Below are positions 32,292-44,489 of a stretch of 64,000 nucleotides of DNA, one piece after another. Below the pieces are notes generated by a model, which saw only the letters and a list, made by a program, of their open reading frames with translations, was not told where the DNA came from and did no database searches. Source of the stretch: Cephalotus follicularis (Eukaryota; Streptophyta; Magnoliopsida; Oxalidales; Cephalotaceae); NCBI GenBank assembly GCA_001972305.1, contig BDDD01001469.1, forward strand, positions 69,040-133,039, read 5' to 3'. Numbering within the stretch: the stretch's first letter is position 1; every line of letters begins with the position of its first letter. The translations under genes were made by a program, and so were the position numbers.

Positions 32292-34780
32292 TGTTAGATA
32301 GGCATGTCCCTGCAAGCCAAGAGATGATTGTAGGCATATGTTCTTAACATATGATACACTCTTAGTCAATACATTATTAGTTCCATTCATGTTCTATAGT
32401 GCATATTCAGTGAAAGATTGGAATTTAAGCTATATGTACAATCCTAAACTGTTGAATCAGATCAGTTGATCACCATAACAACTTAATACACATATAGTGC
32501 CCTGTCGTTTGAGGGGTTGGATCTCATGCTTGAGAGTTTATGAGAATGATATCCTTACTCCCTTCTGACAAAATTTCCAAGTCATAGGTTCACTCCCTTA
32601 GGGAAATTGATGAAGCGTAAAGACTTGTCATATTATGCTTGCTCTCTTGTGTGTGGGGGATGGATCATCTCTTTGTCATTTGGGTTTACCCTAAAGCTGA
32701 TGCAGGTGCGTACTGAGAGAATGACATAGAACTGACCCAATTTAGGTTATCTATTTGGAGAGTCAATACCTATGTCAATAGAGTTTCTATTCTCACAGTA
32801 GTGTTTAGTCAAAGGAGACTAGTGGGTACTTTAAGACTCGCGTTGTATCCTTAGACCTGAGTGTTGGGCATGTATTGTGTAGTAACCGCTTGGATTTGGT
32901 TTCCGCCTTCCCCAGCACTAGCCACGTGCTGGCAAAAAGGTTGTCTCTGGGTCTTGTGGGAGATACATTGAGATGTATGGGCGAGTACGCAAGATGGGAT
33001 CATCACACCTGTGTTGAAGGTTATGGGCTCTGTAACATCTATGACCGTTGAAGACTTGAAGTCTTAGCTAAGCAACTAGGAGATGGAAATGAGGTTTCTT
33101 GGGATGTCTCCCAATAGTCTCAATGTGTTCATAGAATTATAGTTATCTCATTTTACCTAGGGGTGACATTAATCCAAACCCTAGTCGTGGTCGGATCCGA
33201 GATGATGAGGGATATGCGATACATATGCCGATGACAATGATAAAGTACAGGGTTAACTGGTTAACAAATGATAGATGTGGTATACACAGATCCAGGGGTG
33301 ATTGGTGATCACACTGGGGCTATAGGATAGTTTTGGACCATCAGGATAGTCATACCAGAATTCTAGGATTTCTGGGAAATATATCATTTCTACAGGGAAC
33401 CAACCTGGCTTTCGGGTCCCGCCTGATTTTGGAACAGGTTGATATGTCGTGGGGACATATAATTTAGTGAAAGGATAACATCTAAGGAAGATGTTCCTTT
33501 GCTTGGGAATGTTTTATTTGCTGAACATATCATTTCTTTAGAAATGAGTTCAAGCATCACCATAATTAAACATATCGAACAATGGGTTGTTTGTTTCCAT
33601 CAACGAATGTACTTGGGCCTTTGTTTGGGGAGAGAGCTTATGGTCTTATATAATATTGGGCTAGGGATTCACCATCCCATTTGGGCTGAATTTATGCCTT
33701 AAATTGGCTAGGTTCATGGTTGGCCCATAGTAGTTTCATTAATGGCCTAATGGTAAATATGCTAAGCCCACTTTGGTGGACTTTTCAAAGGTGTGTGTGA
33801 TACACACTTTGGCCGAATTTTTGAGGCATATTTGGCCCATCTCTTGGCCGGCCATTTGGTGTTAATATAAGAGAGAAAATGTGTTCATTCATTAGCTTGG
33901 TGGCTAAGTAAAAATAGACTTGACTTGGTCAAAGTCTTATAAAGATATTAGGCATATATCTTATAACACACATGACACATGACACGTGACTCATTCAATT
34001 CTCTCTTGAAACCCACAAGATGCTCTCTCTTTCTCTCTTCTTTCTCTTTACATTTTCTTCTCTTGTTTTAGAAGAAAATATGTTAGCTTGGTGCTCATGA
34101 AGAGTGAAGAAGAAATCAATTTCCTTTCACCCTCCATGATCACTATAGGTGGAGGTTGTTTGTGCTTTGCATCCAACCTTTATCTTGAGTGATTTTAGTA
34201 TAGGATTTAAACACTTTGCCCTCCATCATTTCTACATGTTTTGGGTAGCAAGTTCATGTAGAAAATTGGAGGAGATGGATTCTTGGATCAAAGTGTAGAG
34301 GGAGCACTTGAAGGAAGGAGTTAAAGACCTTAGGTGATGGTTTTTAATCCTCTTATTTTAAGGTTAGATTGTGTATGTCTTGGGACATGGAAATTTTGCG
34401 TTTGGGCAAGGGTTTGTATACCCTAGACAATCCCTTATGTTTTCTTGTGAAAACCCTAGAAAAGCCTAAGGGTTTTTCATGTCTAGGGTTCAGGTTTTGG
34501 AGATTGTGGTCTAAGGGTTTTGTGTGTTACCCTAATCCATGTAATTGAGTATGTATGATGGGATAGTGAATTCCCATCCGTCCATGGCCGAAACCTAGAT
34601 TCTTGGAGTATTAGTATAGTTCATTTGAAAGCTTAATTAGTGATCCATGGGCCTATTGGGACAATTATGGATTTAGGGTTTTAGAATCTCTCATTGACTG
34701 GAGACTAGTTAGATGAAAAATTTTAAAATACAACCCTAAATTGTTCCAATCACATACTTCCGCATAGAGCCATTCCAACA
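32292..34780 (+). repeat. Solo copia-type LTR in Athila gag
   Basis: 2489 bases from TGTTAGATAGGCATGTCCC to ATTCCAACA. Athila gag reads up to each edge: the minus strand has NTYNLGW to the right (about 34800) and HPNFSW to the left (about 32285), two pieces that are adjacent in Athila Gag. There is no primer-binding site, polypurine tract or coding region, so this is an LTR left by LTR-LTR recombination. Its orientation is plus by comparison with element D. It contains telo-box-like motifs (34430-34530) and CT-rich DNA (34020-34050). Confidence 0.75.
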
Positions 34781-35780
34781 TTCGCCAACCCAGATTGTAA
34801 GTGTTACTATACGGGTTGTATTGATTCATTACGGACACATTCTCAGGAGTGTATTGATTTTCAATGTAGCTTTGGTATTCTTTGATGACATGATTAGGAG
34901 ACTAAAACCAAGGGCACATAGATATGCTCTCATTCACGTGATTAGAATGCTCGGGTCCCCTAATTAACGACTCTAATCTCTTGAGGCGGCTATCTATCTG
35001 TGCCTCCAGCGCAACTGCCCCTTCTATAACATACCCCTTACTCGGCAACGCTCTTTAAGAAACTTGAGTGGACTCCAACTCCCTAGTTTGCTCACCCAAA
35101 TCTAATAGGAAATTCCAAGCCTCGTTTTCATCAGTGTATGAGGTGAACCCATCAGGACACATCGATTCGACCAATTGCTTGGCTTGGTAGTTGATTCCTT
35201 CGTAAATGATTTGGCATAAATGCCACGTATTTAAACCATGATGAGGACACTCTAAAAAAAGATCTTTAAAATGTTTCATACACCTAGAAAAGGATTCATT
35301 AGGCCGCTGGCAAAACTGGAGAATGTCGTTCCTAAGCTAATTGGTTTTATGAAGAGGAAAAAATTTCTTAAGGAGCAAAATAGTGAAATGGTCCCATGTA
35401 GAGATGGAACCATGAGGAAGACTGTAGAGCAACTTCTTAGCTCCATATTTCAGAGAAAAGTTTATGAAACGCAATTTGATTATGTCATACGAAAGTTGCT
35501 GAAGTTTCATGAGGGCACACACGTCCTCGAACTCGCGAAGGAAGAGATATGCATCCTCATTGGGTAAACCATGAAAATGCAGGAGCATGCTAATAAACTG
35601 AAATTTCATCTCAAAATTGTTACCTTGAGGAGCAGGAAACAGGATATAGGATGGTTGCACTGTCCTTGCAGGATAAAATCTGTCGCGCAAAGTTTGAATT
35701 GGGCATTCGTTGGCCATTATTCCTTGTTGATGATTGATTCTTTCCAAAACATGATTTGGGCCATGAACCCACTCAGTCAT
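34781..35780 (-). pseudogene. gag: Athila gag, N-terminal and central part
   Basis: Minus-strand motifs are IQTLRDRFYPARTVQPSYI, NNFEMKFQFISMLLHFHGLP, DAYLFLREFEDVCALMK, LRFINFSLKYGAKKLLYSLP and STWDHFTILLLKKFFP, in the order and spacing of the Athila Gag core ('NNFELK...L', 'FSL...AK.WL.SLP.GSI.TWD...Q.FL.KFFP'). Further on come FKDLFLECPHHGLNTWHLCQ and the NPYSNTYNLGW region. Gag would form the particle. Broken in several places and opened by the solo LTR at its left edge. Confidence 0.8.
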
Positions 35781-36010
35781 AAACTACGGAAACCTACTAA
35801 CTAATGCAATCGACACTAAAACAGAAAACGGAAGATTAAAACAGATTTCACTTTTTTTTTTCAATTAAGGTTTATGAAAAGATGAAATTAAACTAAAATT
35901 ATTAAAAGTTATGCAGAAAACATATTTAGCCAAATTAGGGTTTGTTAAAGCTTATGCGAGGTATGAACGTTTGTTTGAAAACTTATGCAACGAACCCTAA
36001 TTAACTATAC
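35781..36010 (-). other. Athila leader, left part
   Basis: Noncoding DNA between gag and the Tekay insertion. AACTTATGCAACGAACCCTAATTAAC (35977-36010, shown in part) recurs at 46597, where the same leader runs uninterrupted into a primer-binding site. The rest of this leader is at 42346-42440. Confidence 0.65.
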
Positions 36011-36015
36011 CAGAG
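36011..36015. repeat. Target duplication CAGAG, left of Tekay element
   Basis: CAGAG here and at 42341-42345 flank the paired LTR ends TGTAACACCC and GTATTACA exactly. Confidence 0.85.
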
Positions 36016-37503
36016 TGTAACACCCCCGATTCGGAGGGAGTCGTTACGGTTCCTAATCCGAGACTAAGCATAACCTATCTTATAACATGGCTCAATTTTA
36101 TTCCTTTTTATCAATTTATTAACTTAGCATATATCCCTATTTAACTATAAATCAAGGTTTTCCTTTATTCTTACTATCAAATTATTAAGTCATCTTTATT
36201 TCAAATTGCGTGATGGTCAATATATATATATAATCTAATAATGGTCTAGCAACTTTAATCAAAATATGAAAACTTAAACATAAACCCAAACTTAAACATA
36301 GTTCAAAGTCATAACTAACAGACATAATATTGTTCAAATAGGGGTCATAACACAACCATAAAATAACTAAGCATAAACGAGTCCATCTCCTAAGTGATCC
36401 TTATCATAAGTGACATCTCGCTGACAGGGGTCCAGTCGACTGTGAAAGGCCAAACAGTCGACTGTTTCACAAGGCAGTCGACTATTCTGGGCGACAGAAC
36501 AGCAAAAACATAGCAATTCAATGAAATTTTGATGTCAAAACTCCAATGTTATAATACCAGAAGATTACCAACATTTAAACAAGACTTATGTGACTTAATC
36601 ATGATATTTAAACATCCAGAATCAAAAGTTCAGGCAATTGGAGATCATGCTTTTAAGAGAGAAGCAATTTTCCAATTTATTACATGCATAGCTTATGATC
36701 AATTTTCTGTCATTCACCCATTGTTAGGTTCGAAATCAGTTTACTAGCATTACCAAACTCTTCAGGACTTGCTAGCAATATCATAAACAGTAACAAAACA
36801 TGCATGGCAGGGAATCAAAAATAAAACTCACTAGCAACCACATGAAATAGAATTGGATAACATTAAACTAATTGTAATTGTTAAACCATAATAACAGAGG
36901 AAGACAAACCTGGTATGATGATCAAAGGAGAACAAAACGAATTCTAATCTTGCAGGTTCGGCTCGGCTCTAGGAGGAAGATACATAGTGGAGGCAGAACA
37001 ATGAACATATAGCATACATATATAATATGGGAAAGGTAATTTAGGTCATGGTAATGCAGAAAAGGAATCCAAAATCTGTTAGAATAGGGAAAGAGGCAAA
37101 ATTTTCGGGATTGAGGGAAAGAAAGGGAAAGCGGAATCGGTTTTGGGAGAGAAAGAAAGCAAGAGTATGGGAGAGGGAGGGAAGAAATAGGAAGAACAAA
37201 TAAAATTGACATATTTCTTTTACTTCCAATAAAATGCTTTTGCCTATTACTAATAAAAACTGATTTAATAATTATACAAAATATCAAACAATTAATTTTA
37301 TTTTTCTCATAATCCTTATTACCTTAATTTACAAAAGCCCAAAGATGGTACTATTTAGCCTAAGACATAAAAGTCCAAAAATTATATCATATAATCCAAA
37401 CACAAGAGTCCATAAAATAAAATAGGCCAACATAAAATAACAAAGCTAAATAAAATCAAATAAAAATCCGAAATTTATGCACGTGAATGAACGAGGTATT
37501 ACA
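36016..37503 (-). repeat. Tekay element 3' LTR, short form
   Basis: Shares its outer 500 bases with 39012-39575 and its inner 810 bases with 41527-42340. The middle is much shorter than in the 5' LTR. Three CAGTCGACTG palindromes lie at 36433-36485. The inner part has a purine-rich stretch (37085-37200) that reads CT-rich on the coding strand. Confidence 0.8.
36433..36485. repeat. Three CAGTCGACTG palindromes (Tekay 3' LTR)
   Basis: GTCGAC cores at about 36435, 36457 and 36477, 20-23 bases apart. The second sits in AAACAGTCGACTGTTT, a 16-bp perfect palindrome. The same three are in the other LTR at 39491-39543. Confidence 0.85.
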
Positions 37504-37545
37504 TCCTCCCCCCTTAAAAAGATTTCGTCCCGAAATCTTAACCTA
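37504..37545 (-). other. Polypurine tract and chromovirus hallmark
   Basis: On the minus strand AAGATTTCGGGACGAAATCT is followed by TTTTTAAGGGGGGAGGA and then the LTR start TGTAATACC. This GGGACGAAAT...AAGGGGGG arrangement is typical of Tekay elements and fixes orientation. Confidence 0.85.
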
Positions 37546-38798
37546 TCCGAAACAAATAGCAAAGACACACCAAGATGCATAACAAACAATTCAGTTACCA
37601 TAGCATAGGTTGACTTATCAATCAAAACAAACTCCTCACGGTTACCAAACAAAAACAAAACCAAAACAATACCTGGAGCGTTTACAGCCTGATGCATCGT
37701 TAAGGCGAAAACTCTACCTCCCACATTACGTCGCTCCACGTCATTACCATTTCCTACTTTATTTCTCGTACGAGGATTCGGGAAATCCTTAAAGAGATGA
37801 CCCTTTTGTCCACAAGAAAAACATGCCCCAGTGGCCTTGTAACATGTCCCAATCGGATGTCGCCTCCCACACGTATCACACAAAGCAATCTGAACATTGG
37901 GGTTATCCCCATCCTTATTCTGATTATGATCCTTTTTATGCTGTTTACTTTCACCTTGCTGTCCCAACTCACATCCTCGCGAATCACTCATATTCCGTTT
38001 CTTTTCCTTTTCTTTCCGAGCTTCCTGGAAATCCAACCTCACCAATTCAATATTCTTCGCAACGTTTGCTACTTCCGCCACGTCAGCAAACCTGGAGTTT
38101 ATCAGTTTCCCCCTAAGCTGGTACTGTAGTTTCCATTTGAACTTCTCAGCTTGCTCAAATGCCGATCCCGCCACGGCTCCAGCAAAACCCGCTAACCTAG
38201 TGAACCGGGCCAAAAACTCGGTGACTGATTCACCATCTTTCTGCCTAGTATTAACAAACTCCCTCGCATAAACCTCCTTATCAGCAATGGGGAAATACTG
38301 CTGATAGAAGATTTCACAGAACTCTACCCAAGTCAAGGTGTCAATGTAGTTTCCTCCTTTTGTGAACTTCAAAGTTTGCCACCACTTTTGAGCATCTCCT
38401 TCCAACTTATATGCCGCTAACCTTACCATTTCTTCATCCTCACATCCCAACACATTGAAGATTTTCTCCATATGCGCAATCCAATGCTCAGCCTCTACAG
38501 GGGTTGGGGCTGAACTAAAAGACTACGGCCTTTGCTTTTGGAACCATTCAAGCCAGACATATGCAGGAGTGTCGAGCCAGTCCCCCATTTCCTTACCAGT
38601 CTGAACATCAGCCGATGCATTCTCCGCCGTAACTGGCTCTTGGCGTCCTTGCCCTTGATTTTGCATAGCGTGAATGAGTCGATCTATTTCTTGAGCAACT
38701 ACCTGTCGCACCAACTCTTCAACCGTAGGCTCATTTCGTACCTCTTCACAAGTTTCAGTCTGTTCGTTTCCTCGACGGGTATTCCTTGTTCGTACCAT
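37546..38798 (-). pseudogene. gag: Tekay gag with start of protease region
   Basis: On the minus strand the N-terminal part reads MVRTRNTRRGNEQTETC, then VEELVRQVVAQEIDRLIHAM. The capsid core has AAYKLEGDAQKWWQTLKF, TWVEFCEIFYQQYFP and EFLARFTRLAGFA, the Retrotrans_gag signature. A Lys/Arg-rich linker and a zinc-knuckle-like CFSCGQKGHLFKDF follow, then GGRVFALTMHQAVNAPGI, the usual start of chromovirus protease, after which the polypurine tract is reached. Gag would package RNA, and in such gag-only elements other functions would have to come from a partner element. A few breaks. Confidence 0.82.
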
Positions 38799-38996
38799 CT
38801 ACGAAACATAAATCCAAAACATAATACAACAACAAAGAAACCAAGGTCGAAACAACAAACACGTCAGAGGAGTCACAACGACAGACCCTAACCCAAAGTC
38901 TACCCAATCTCACAGGTCAAAACCTCCTAACCCAAAGTCTACCCAATCTCACAGCTCAAAACCTAGATAGGTCTTCTAAGGAAAGGAAAACCTATT

Positions 38997-39007
38997 CTCT
39001 GATACCA
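38997..39007 (-). other. Tekay element primer-binding site, tRNA-iMet type
   Basis: Minus strand TGGTATCAGAG, exact, four bases inside the 5' LTR end at 39012. Confidence 0.85.
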
Positions 39008-39490
39008 TCTCTGTAACACCCCCGATTTAGAGGGAGTCGTTACGGTTCCTAATCCGAGACTAAGCATAACCTATCTTATAACATGACATAATTTTATTCC
39101 TTTTTATCAATTTATTAACTTAGCATATATCCCTATTTAACTATAAATCAAGGTTTGCCTTTATTCTTACTATCAAATTATTAACTCATCTTTATTTCAA
39201 ATTGCGTGATGGTCAATATATCTATATAATCTAATAATGGTCTACCAACTTTAATCAAAATATGAAAACTTAAACATAAACCCAAACTTAAACATAGTTC
39301 GAAGTCATAACTAAAAGACATAATATTGTTCAAATAGGGGTCCTAACATAACCATAAAATAACTAAGCATAAACGAGTCCATCTCCTAAGTGATCCTTAT
39401 CATAAGTGACATCTCGCTCATCACACATTGCCCGGATGCTGTCCCAGAATACCTGCCGCATGGAAACAAAAACGCGGCTTGACAGGGGTC

Positions 39491-39543
39491 CAGTCGACTG
39501 TGAAAGGCCAAACAGTCGACTGTTTCACAAGGCAGTCGACTAT
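39491..39543. repeat. Three CAGTCGACTG palindromes (Tekay 5' LTR)
   Basis: Exact counterparts of 36433-36485, with no differences at the three cores. Confidence 0.85.
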
Positions 39544-40605
39544 TCTGGGCGACAGAACAGCAAAAACATAGCAAGTTCCCAACGTCCTTGCTCAATCTGT
39601 AATTGTAGGGGTTAGCCGTTGTCCTCACTTGGCTAAGTAGGAAGATAATGTATGCTAGAGAATATATGAATGCAACATGTATGACAGTTTATATCAAAAT
39701 AATGTTTCAGTGGACCAATATATAAGCAATCATGCCAAGTGGCCATAAACAGTTCATATGCAAGAATACCGCACAAGGGTACAATCAATTCATTCAGTGG
39801 TTTGGGTGTCACATGTCGCTAACTCCTAGCACCAACTGTGCACCACCTAACTGTCACCCTACGCTCCTAGGATGATAGAAAAGGTAACATTTACTACCGG
39901 CGTTGGCGGGTAGTTTAACAGTAATTTCTGCAATTGCAGACAGTGGGGTGATACTCTGGCCAACTCCTGGCACCCAGGATCACATCCATAGTCAGTGATA
40001 TCCTCCATCACTCAACTACGGCAATAAGCATAGACAATCCATTCAATCAGTACAATCGATAGCAATATTACATATATAATTAATATGCAATATCAAGTGT
40101 TTTCTTTAGAAACATTTATCAGTTCAGTAATCATACATCTCATGTGAGGAAACGATATCAGTACAGTAGTGGTTTCCATATGTGGAAACAAAACAGTAGG
40201 TACCTCACATGTAGGAGGAAAATCAGTAGTTATCTTTAACAAGAAGTGTTCTTTTTGAAAATGATAGTAAATATCATAATTTTGGTTTCAAGTGCCATAG
40301 ATGGTTTCAATCTATAAACTATCAGTAGTAGTGGTGTTAATAGCACCAAACATTATATACTAACATAAGTAGCATATGCAGTAATCAAGGCAGTAGTTTT
40401 TGTAAATAGTAATTCTTCATTGAAAGTGATGTTTAAACCATAAATTGTGCATATAGCACATAGTTTCATTCGATCAGTGAAATATCAATAGTAATGATGT
40501 TAAATAACATCAACAGTATATATTATATGATGGTATCATATACATTCAATAGCAATGTAAAAACAGTAGCAAATCAATCAATTGTTATGCAATTTCTGCC
40601 CAGAA

Positions 40606-40717
40606 TAGTCGACTGCCCTCAAGAACCAGTCGGCTGTTGGGTTGTGTAGTCGACTGCTGGGTCTTGCCAGTCGATTGGATCAATTGTGTAGTCGACTGTT
40701 TTCAATAACAGTCGACT
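40606..40717. repeat. GTCGACTG cluster in the middle of the Tekay 5' LTR
   Basis: Four exact GTCGAC cores (about 40608, 40649, 40691, 40711) and two variants (GTCGGCTG, GTCGATTG) at about 20-base spacing. The last pair is arranged GTCGACTGTTTTCAATAACA then GTCGACTA. Confidence 0.8.
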
Positions 40718-42340
40718 ATTTTTGCCCAGAATTGTAGGCAGAACAGTGTAAATGTGATACAATTTCAATGCCAATCAATTCAATGCAAGTAGAAGTTAAC
40801 ATACATGAAATGCATGGACATATCTTCCAAAACATAACACTACCCCTACCTCAATTTGTTATCCCAAGATCAATTGCAAGTGATCTTTCTCATTGAGGTT
40901 TCCAAAGCCTTTTTCCAAGCTTTCACCAACAATCCTTTTTAATCTCAGCAGTTCAATCTATGCATGTTTATGGATACATGCAACAGTAACAATAGATTCA
41001 GTAACACTTAGGAAACTCTAATCCATAATAGTTTTAGTCATTAGTCCATTAAGCTTATTTAACTCTCTTTATCACATCTCATGCATTTGGTCCAACTATA
41101 TCAATTAATTGCCTCCTAAGTGGACAGTAGATGTGTTTGTATATCCATAAGGAAGTCAGTAGCTTATTATAGAACTAACAACAGCTTTAATAACCAATTT
41201 AGAGATTGCATATTCATTTACTTGAACCAAAGTGCTACATTTCATATCAATCCCTTAACTCCTAGGAGATGTTAACCAATCATGTTAACAAAAGATTAAG
41301 TATTCTCTTAACCTTACTGTCAGATTACAACAACACAGGGAGTTCGAATTTGAACTTACCAGGAAGGAGTCCAAGCTTCGAAGTTCTTCTTCCTTTGAGC
41401 TCTACTCCAATCTTTTATGCAAGCTCCTTTAATTCTCCAGCAATTCCCTCTTTTCACAGTGTTTCTAACACTTCTTCACAGTCCATGCATGGCTGATATA
41501 GGGCCTGGAGTGGAGAATTCGCCAGGTTATAGCTTATGATCAATTTTCTGTCATTCACCCATTGTTAGGTTCAAAATCTGTTTACTAGCATTACCAGACT
41601 CTTCAGGACTTGCTAGCAATCTCATAAACAGTAACAAAACATGCATGGCAATGAATCAGAACTAAAACTCACTAGCAACCGCATAAAATAGAATTGGATA
41701 ACATTAAACTAATTTTAATTGTTAAACCATAATAACAGAGGAAGACAAACCTAGTATGATGATCAAAGGAGAACAAAACGAATTCTAATCTTGCAGGTTC
41801 GGCTCTTGGAGGAAGATACACAGTGGAGGCACAACAATGAACATATAGCATACATATATAATATGGAAAAGGTAATTTAGGTCATGGTAATGCAGAAAAG
41901 GAATCCAAAATCTGTTAGAATAGGGAAAGAGGCAAAATTTTCGGGATTGAGGGAGAGAAAGGGAAGGCAGAATCGGTTTTGGGAGAGAAAGAAAGCAAGA
42001 GTACGGGAGAGGGAGGGAAGAACTAGAAAGAACAAATAAAATTGCCATATCTCTTTTATTTCCAATAAAATGCTTTTGCCTATTACTAATGAAAACTGAT
42101 TTAATAATTATACACAATATCAAACAATTAATTTTATTTTTCTCATAATCCTTATTACCTTAATTTATCAAAGGCCCAAAGATGGTACTATTTAGCCTAA
42201 GAAATAAAAGTCCAAAAATTATATCATATAATCCAAACACAAGAGTCCATAAAATAAAATAGGCCAACATAAAATAACAAAGCTAAATAAAATCAAATAA
42301 AAATCCGAAATTTATGCACGTGAACGAACGGGGTATTACA

Positions 42341-42345
42341 CAGAG
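42341..42345. repeat. Target duplication CAGAG, right of Tekay element
   Basis: Exact copy of 36011-36015; Athila leader resumes with ACTTGTTAAAC. Confidence 0.85.
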
Positions 42346-42465
42346 ACTTGTTAAACAAAAACAAAAAATAAATACTGAAAAACAAAACACAATTAAATAC
42401 TACGAATCAGTCAAACAAATTAAAATTAATCTACAATTATTTCCCCGGAAACGACGCCAAAAACT
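42346..42465 (-). other. Athila leader, right part, and primer-binding site
   Basis: The minus strand has TTTTGGCGTCGTTTCCGGGG (42443-42462) next to the LTR end, the Athila-type site known to pair with tRNA-Asp. The leader between it and 42346 matches 46620-46720. Confidence 0.8.
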
Positions 42466-42604
42466 TGTTCACGTCAAAAGAATGTTTTAAATTTATACCG
42501 CAAGTGCACGGTTGTGCAGTAACGGGTCAAACACTGGGAAATCAAGTTAAATTAATTTTAATCTATTCAACCTAGGCATAGCATGCAAAATCAAAGGCTT
42601 TTAT

Positions 42605-42609
42605 CTAAA
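42605..42609. repeat. Target duplication CTAAA, left of solo LTR
   Basis: CTAAA here and at 45636-45640. Uninterrupted Athila sequence at 46881-46890 has TCTAAAACTACTC, showing the target before insertion. Confidence 0.9.
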
Positions 42610-43806
42610 TGTTGTGCCCCGAACCGCGGGAGTAAACCCCAATGATCCGACGTGTGATATACATTCCCACCAATCCATTTATATCATATAATTCATACTC
42701 CAAAAAGTGCTATAAATTTAAAACTTTAAATCAAAGTCAAATAAGCGGAAGAATCATATATACATCAGCGGAATAAATCAATCCAAATAAAAAAAAACTC
42801 TTAAAATCTCCCGAAATTTCGGCATGAAGTATTCGTTTATAGGACTAAACTCCCTGTAAAGAAAAACTCAATTTATATCTCAACACTCCCGAAGGAGGAA
42901 ACAGCAGTTTTTGTATATATACGGGCTCAGCCCTCAGTAATCACAACTAAACCAGTATCAGATCATTCTAATGCCTCAAATGATGGGCTTGTCCCTGTTT
43001 AATACATCAATACACATATCATAAGCATTGCCACATGTCGGAAGGTCGATAGCTGAAATAAAACATCACTATATCATCTTTATATTTGTCTCAAATACAT
43101 AGGGTTCCTTTTCACAATCCTTATATTCAATTCATATAAGCAGAACCAAATACAAGAAACTCCATATACAATTTTCTAACAAAATCTGTTATAGAAGACC
43201 TGTCATCCTCAGCTTACCTTGTTGCAATCCAACACCTGTGCCTGAGCCTGACCCATTCCGCACACAGGGGAAATGGGTCAGCGACATAATGTCGTGTAGG
43301 TATACTATGCTATGCATGCAACAGTATAACGGTGTATGTGTGCAATAGTATATCAATGTATGTCATGTAGTGCATCAGCATAATGGTGATATGCGTGCAA
43401 CAGTATAATATATATATGTATGGTATGTCGTGTGCACAAATGACAATTGCAGGCGGCGTCAGTATACCAACTGTCCCTAAGCAGTGGTATACTGGGCTGG
43501 TCCTAATCACATAAAATCCATAGGCCTACACACAATCCATATAACAATCAATATCAATTATAGGGACAATCAGTCCGTAGGTCTGAGTACTACTCTGCCC
43601 CTCCGACCCGAGATAGTGCTACCACCGACTACCTACCCTTTTGAGGTCGTAGCCGAGTGGGGAAGAGATAACGCTTATCACATCATGGCTAAGCCGTAAA
43701 AATGGTTAGAGCCCGTAAATATAGTGGTAAAGCCGTAAAAACGGTCAGAACCCGTAGTATGTGGTAAAGCCGTAAAAAAAGTTTTAAAAAGCACAAGTAT
43801 AAAGTG

Positions 43807-44066
43807 TCAACGGTTTGTTTTAAACATAAGGCGTCGACTGTTTGGTTTAACTCATAAAAGCGTCGACTGTAAGTTTAACACATAAAAGCGTCGACTGTAA
43901 GTTTAACACATAAAAGCGTCGACTGTAAGTTTAACACATAAAAGTGTCGATTGTAAGTTTAACACATAAAAGCGTCGACTGTAAGTTTAACACATAAAAG
44001 CGTCGACTGTAAGTTTAACACATAAAAGTGTCGACAGGTTTAGTTTTGAAAGCATAAAGCGTCGAC
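43807..44066. repeat. 28-bp tandem array of GCGTCGACTG units
   Basis: Seven units stand at an exact 28-base period (cores at 43862, 43890, 43918, 43946, 43974, 44002 and 44030), each reading GCGTCGACTGTAAGTTTAAC then ACATAAAA. Two looser copies at 43833 and 44061 frame them. One unit has GTCGATTG. Near-perfect units suggest recent expansion. Confidence 0.92.
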
Positions 44067-44489
44067 GGCTTTGATAGAAAATGTAGTTTGTGAAAGAGTT
44101 CGTAAATCAATGGAACTATGTCCGAAACAGTTCAAAACCTTTTAAAATTCATCCCATAGCCCATGAATTGAGAGAAGGCATGAATTCATCTTCTCTTAAT
44201 TCAACGTCGAACCCTTATATCATATGCCATATGCAGTATATATATCCATATGTATGCTGTATATATATATATATACACAATCATGCATCCACACAAATAC
44301 AATTCGTACACATCAATCCATATAATTATTTAGAATGCATGAATGTAATGCAAGCAATAGTATAACCTACCTCATAGCAACTGAGCTCGTAAATCTCGAA
44401 AATCCTCTATCCTTGATCGTTTCGCTTATCCTTGATCATTTCCTTTATCCTGCATGCACAACACATTTCCGTTACACTCTACACACGGA

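Larger units (their letters stand above)
36016..42340 (-). mobile_element. Tekay-type chromovirus with gag only (TR-GAG-like)
   Basis: LTRs at 36016-37503 (3') and 39012-42340 (5') share ends and an exact CAGAG target duplication. The internal part is only 1.5 kb and holds primer-binding site, gag, the very start of the protease region and polypurine tract. No RT, RNase H or integrase lies between the LTRs. This layout matches the known class of non-autonomous TR-GAG elements, although a shortened copy of a complete element is also possible. The LTRs differ in length (1.5 and 3.3 kb) and by about 3-4% over shared parts by eye, so the insertion is fairly young. A few breaks are seen in gag. 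Confidence 0.8.
39012..42340 (-). repeat. Tekay element 5' LTR, long form
   Basis: 3329 bases, TGTAACACCCCCGATT to GGGGTATTACA on the plus strand. The central 1.9 kb is absent from the 3' LTR and contains CTAACTCCTAGCACC blocks (39820), a GTAGTTTAACAGTAAT-type stretch and a second group of GTCGACTG motifs (40606-40717). No coding region is seen inside. Confidence 0.8.

Noticed and set aside
43833-44066. Regular 28-bp repeats resembling a CRISPR array
   Set aside because: The units are directly adjacent with no unique spacers, lie within a plant LTR, and no cas-like gene is present.
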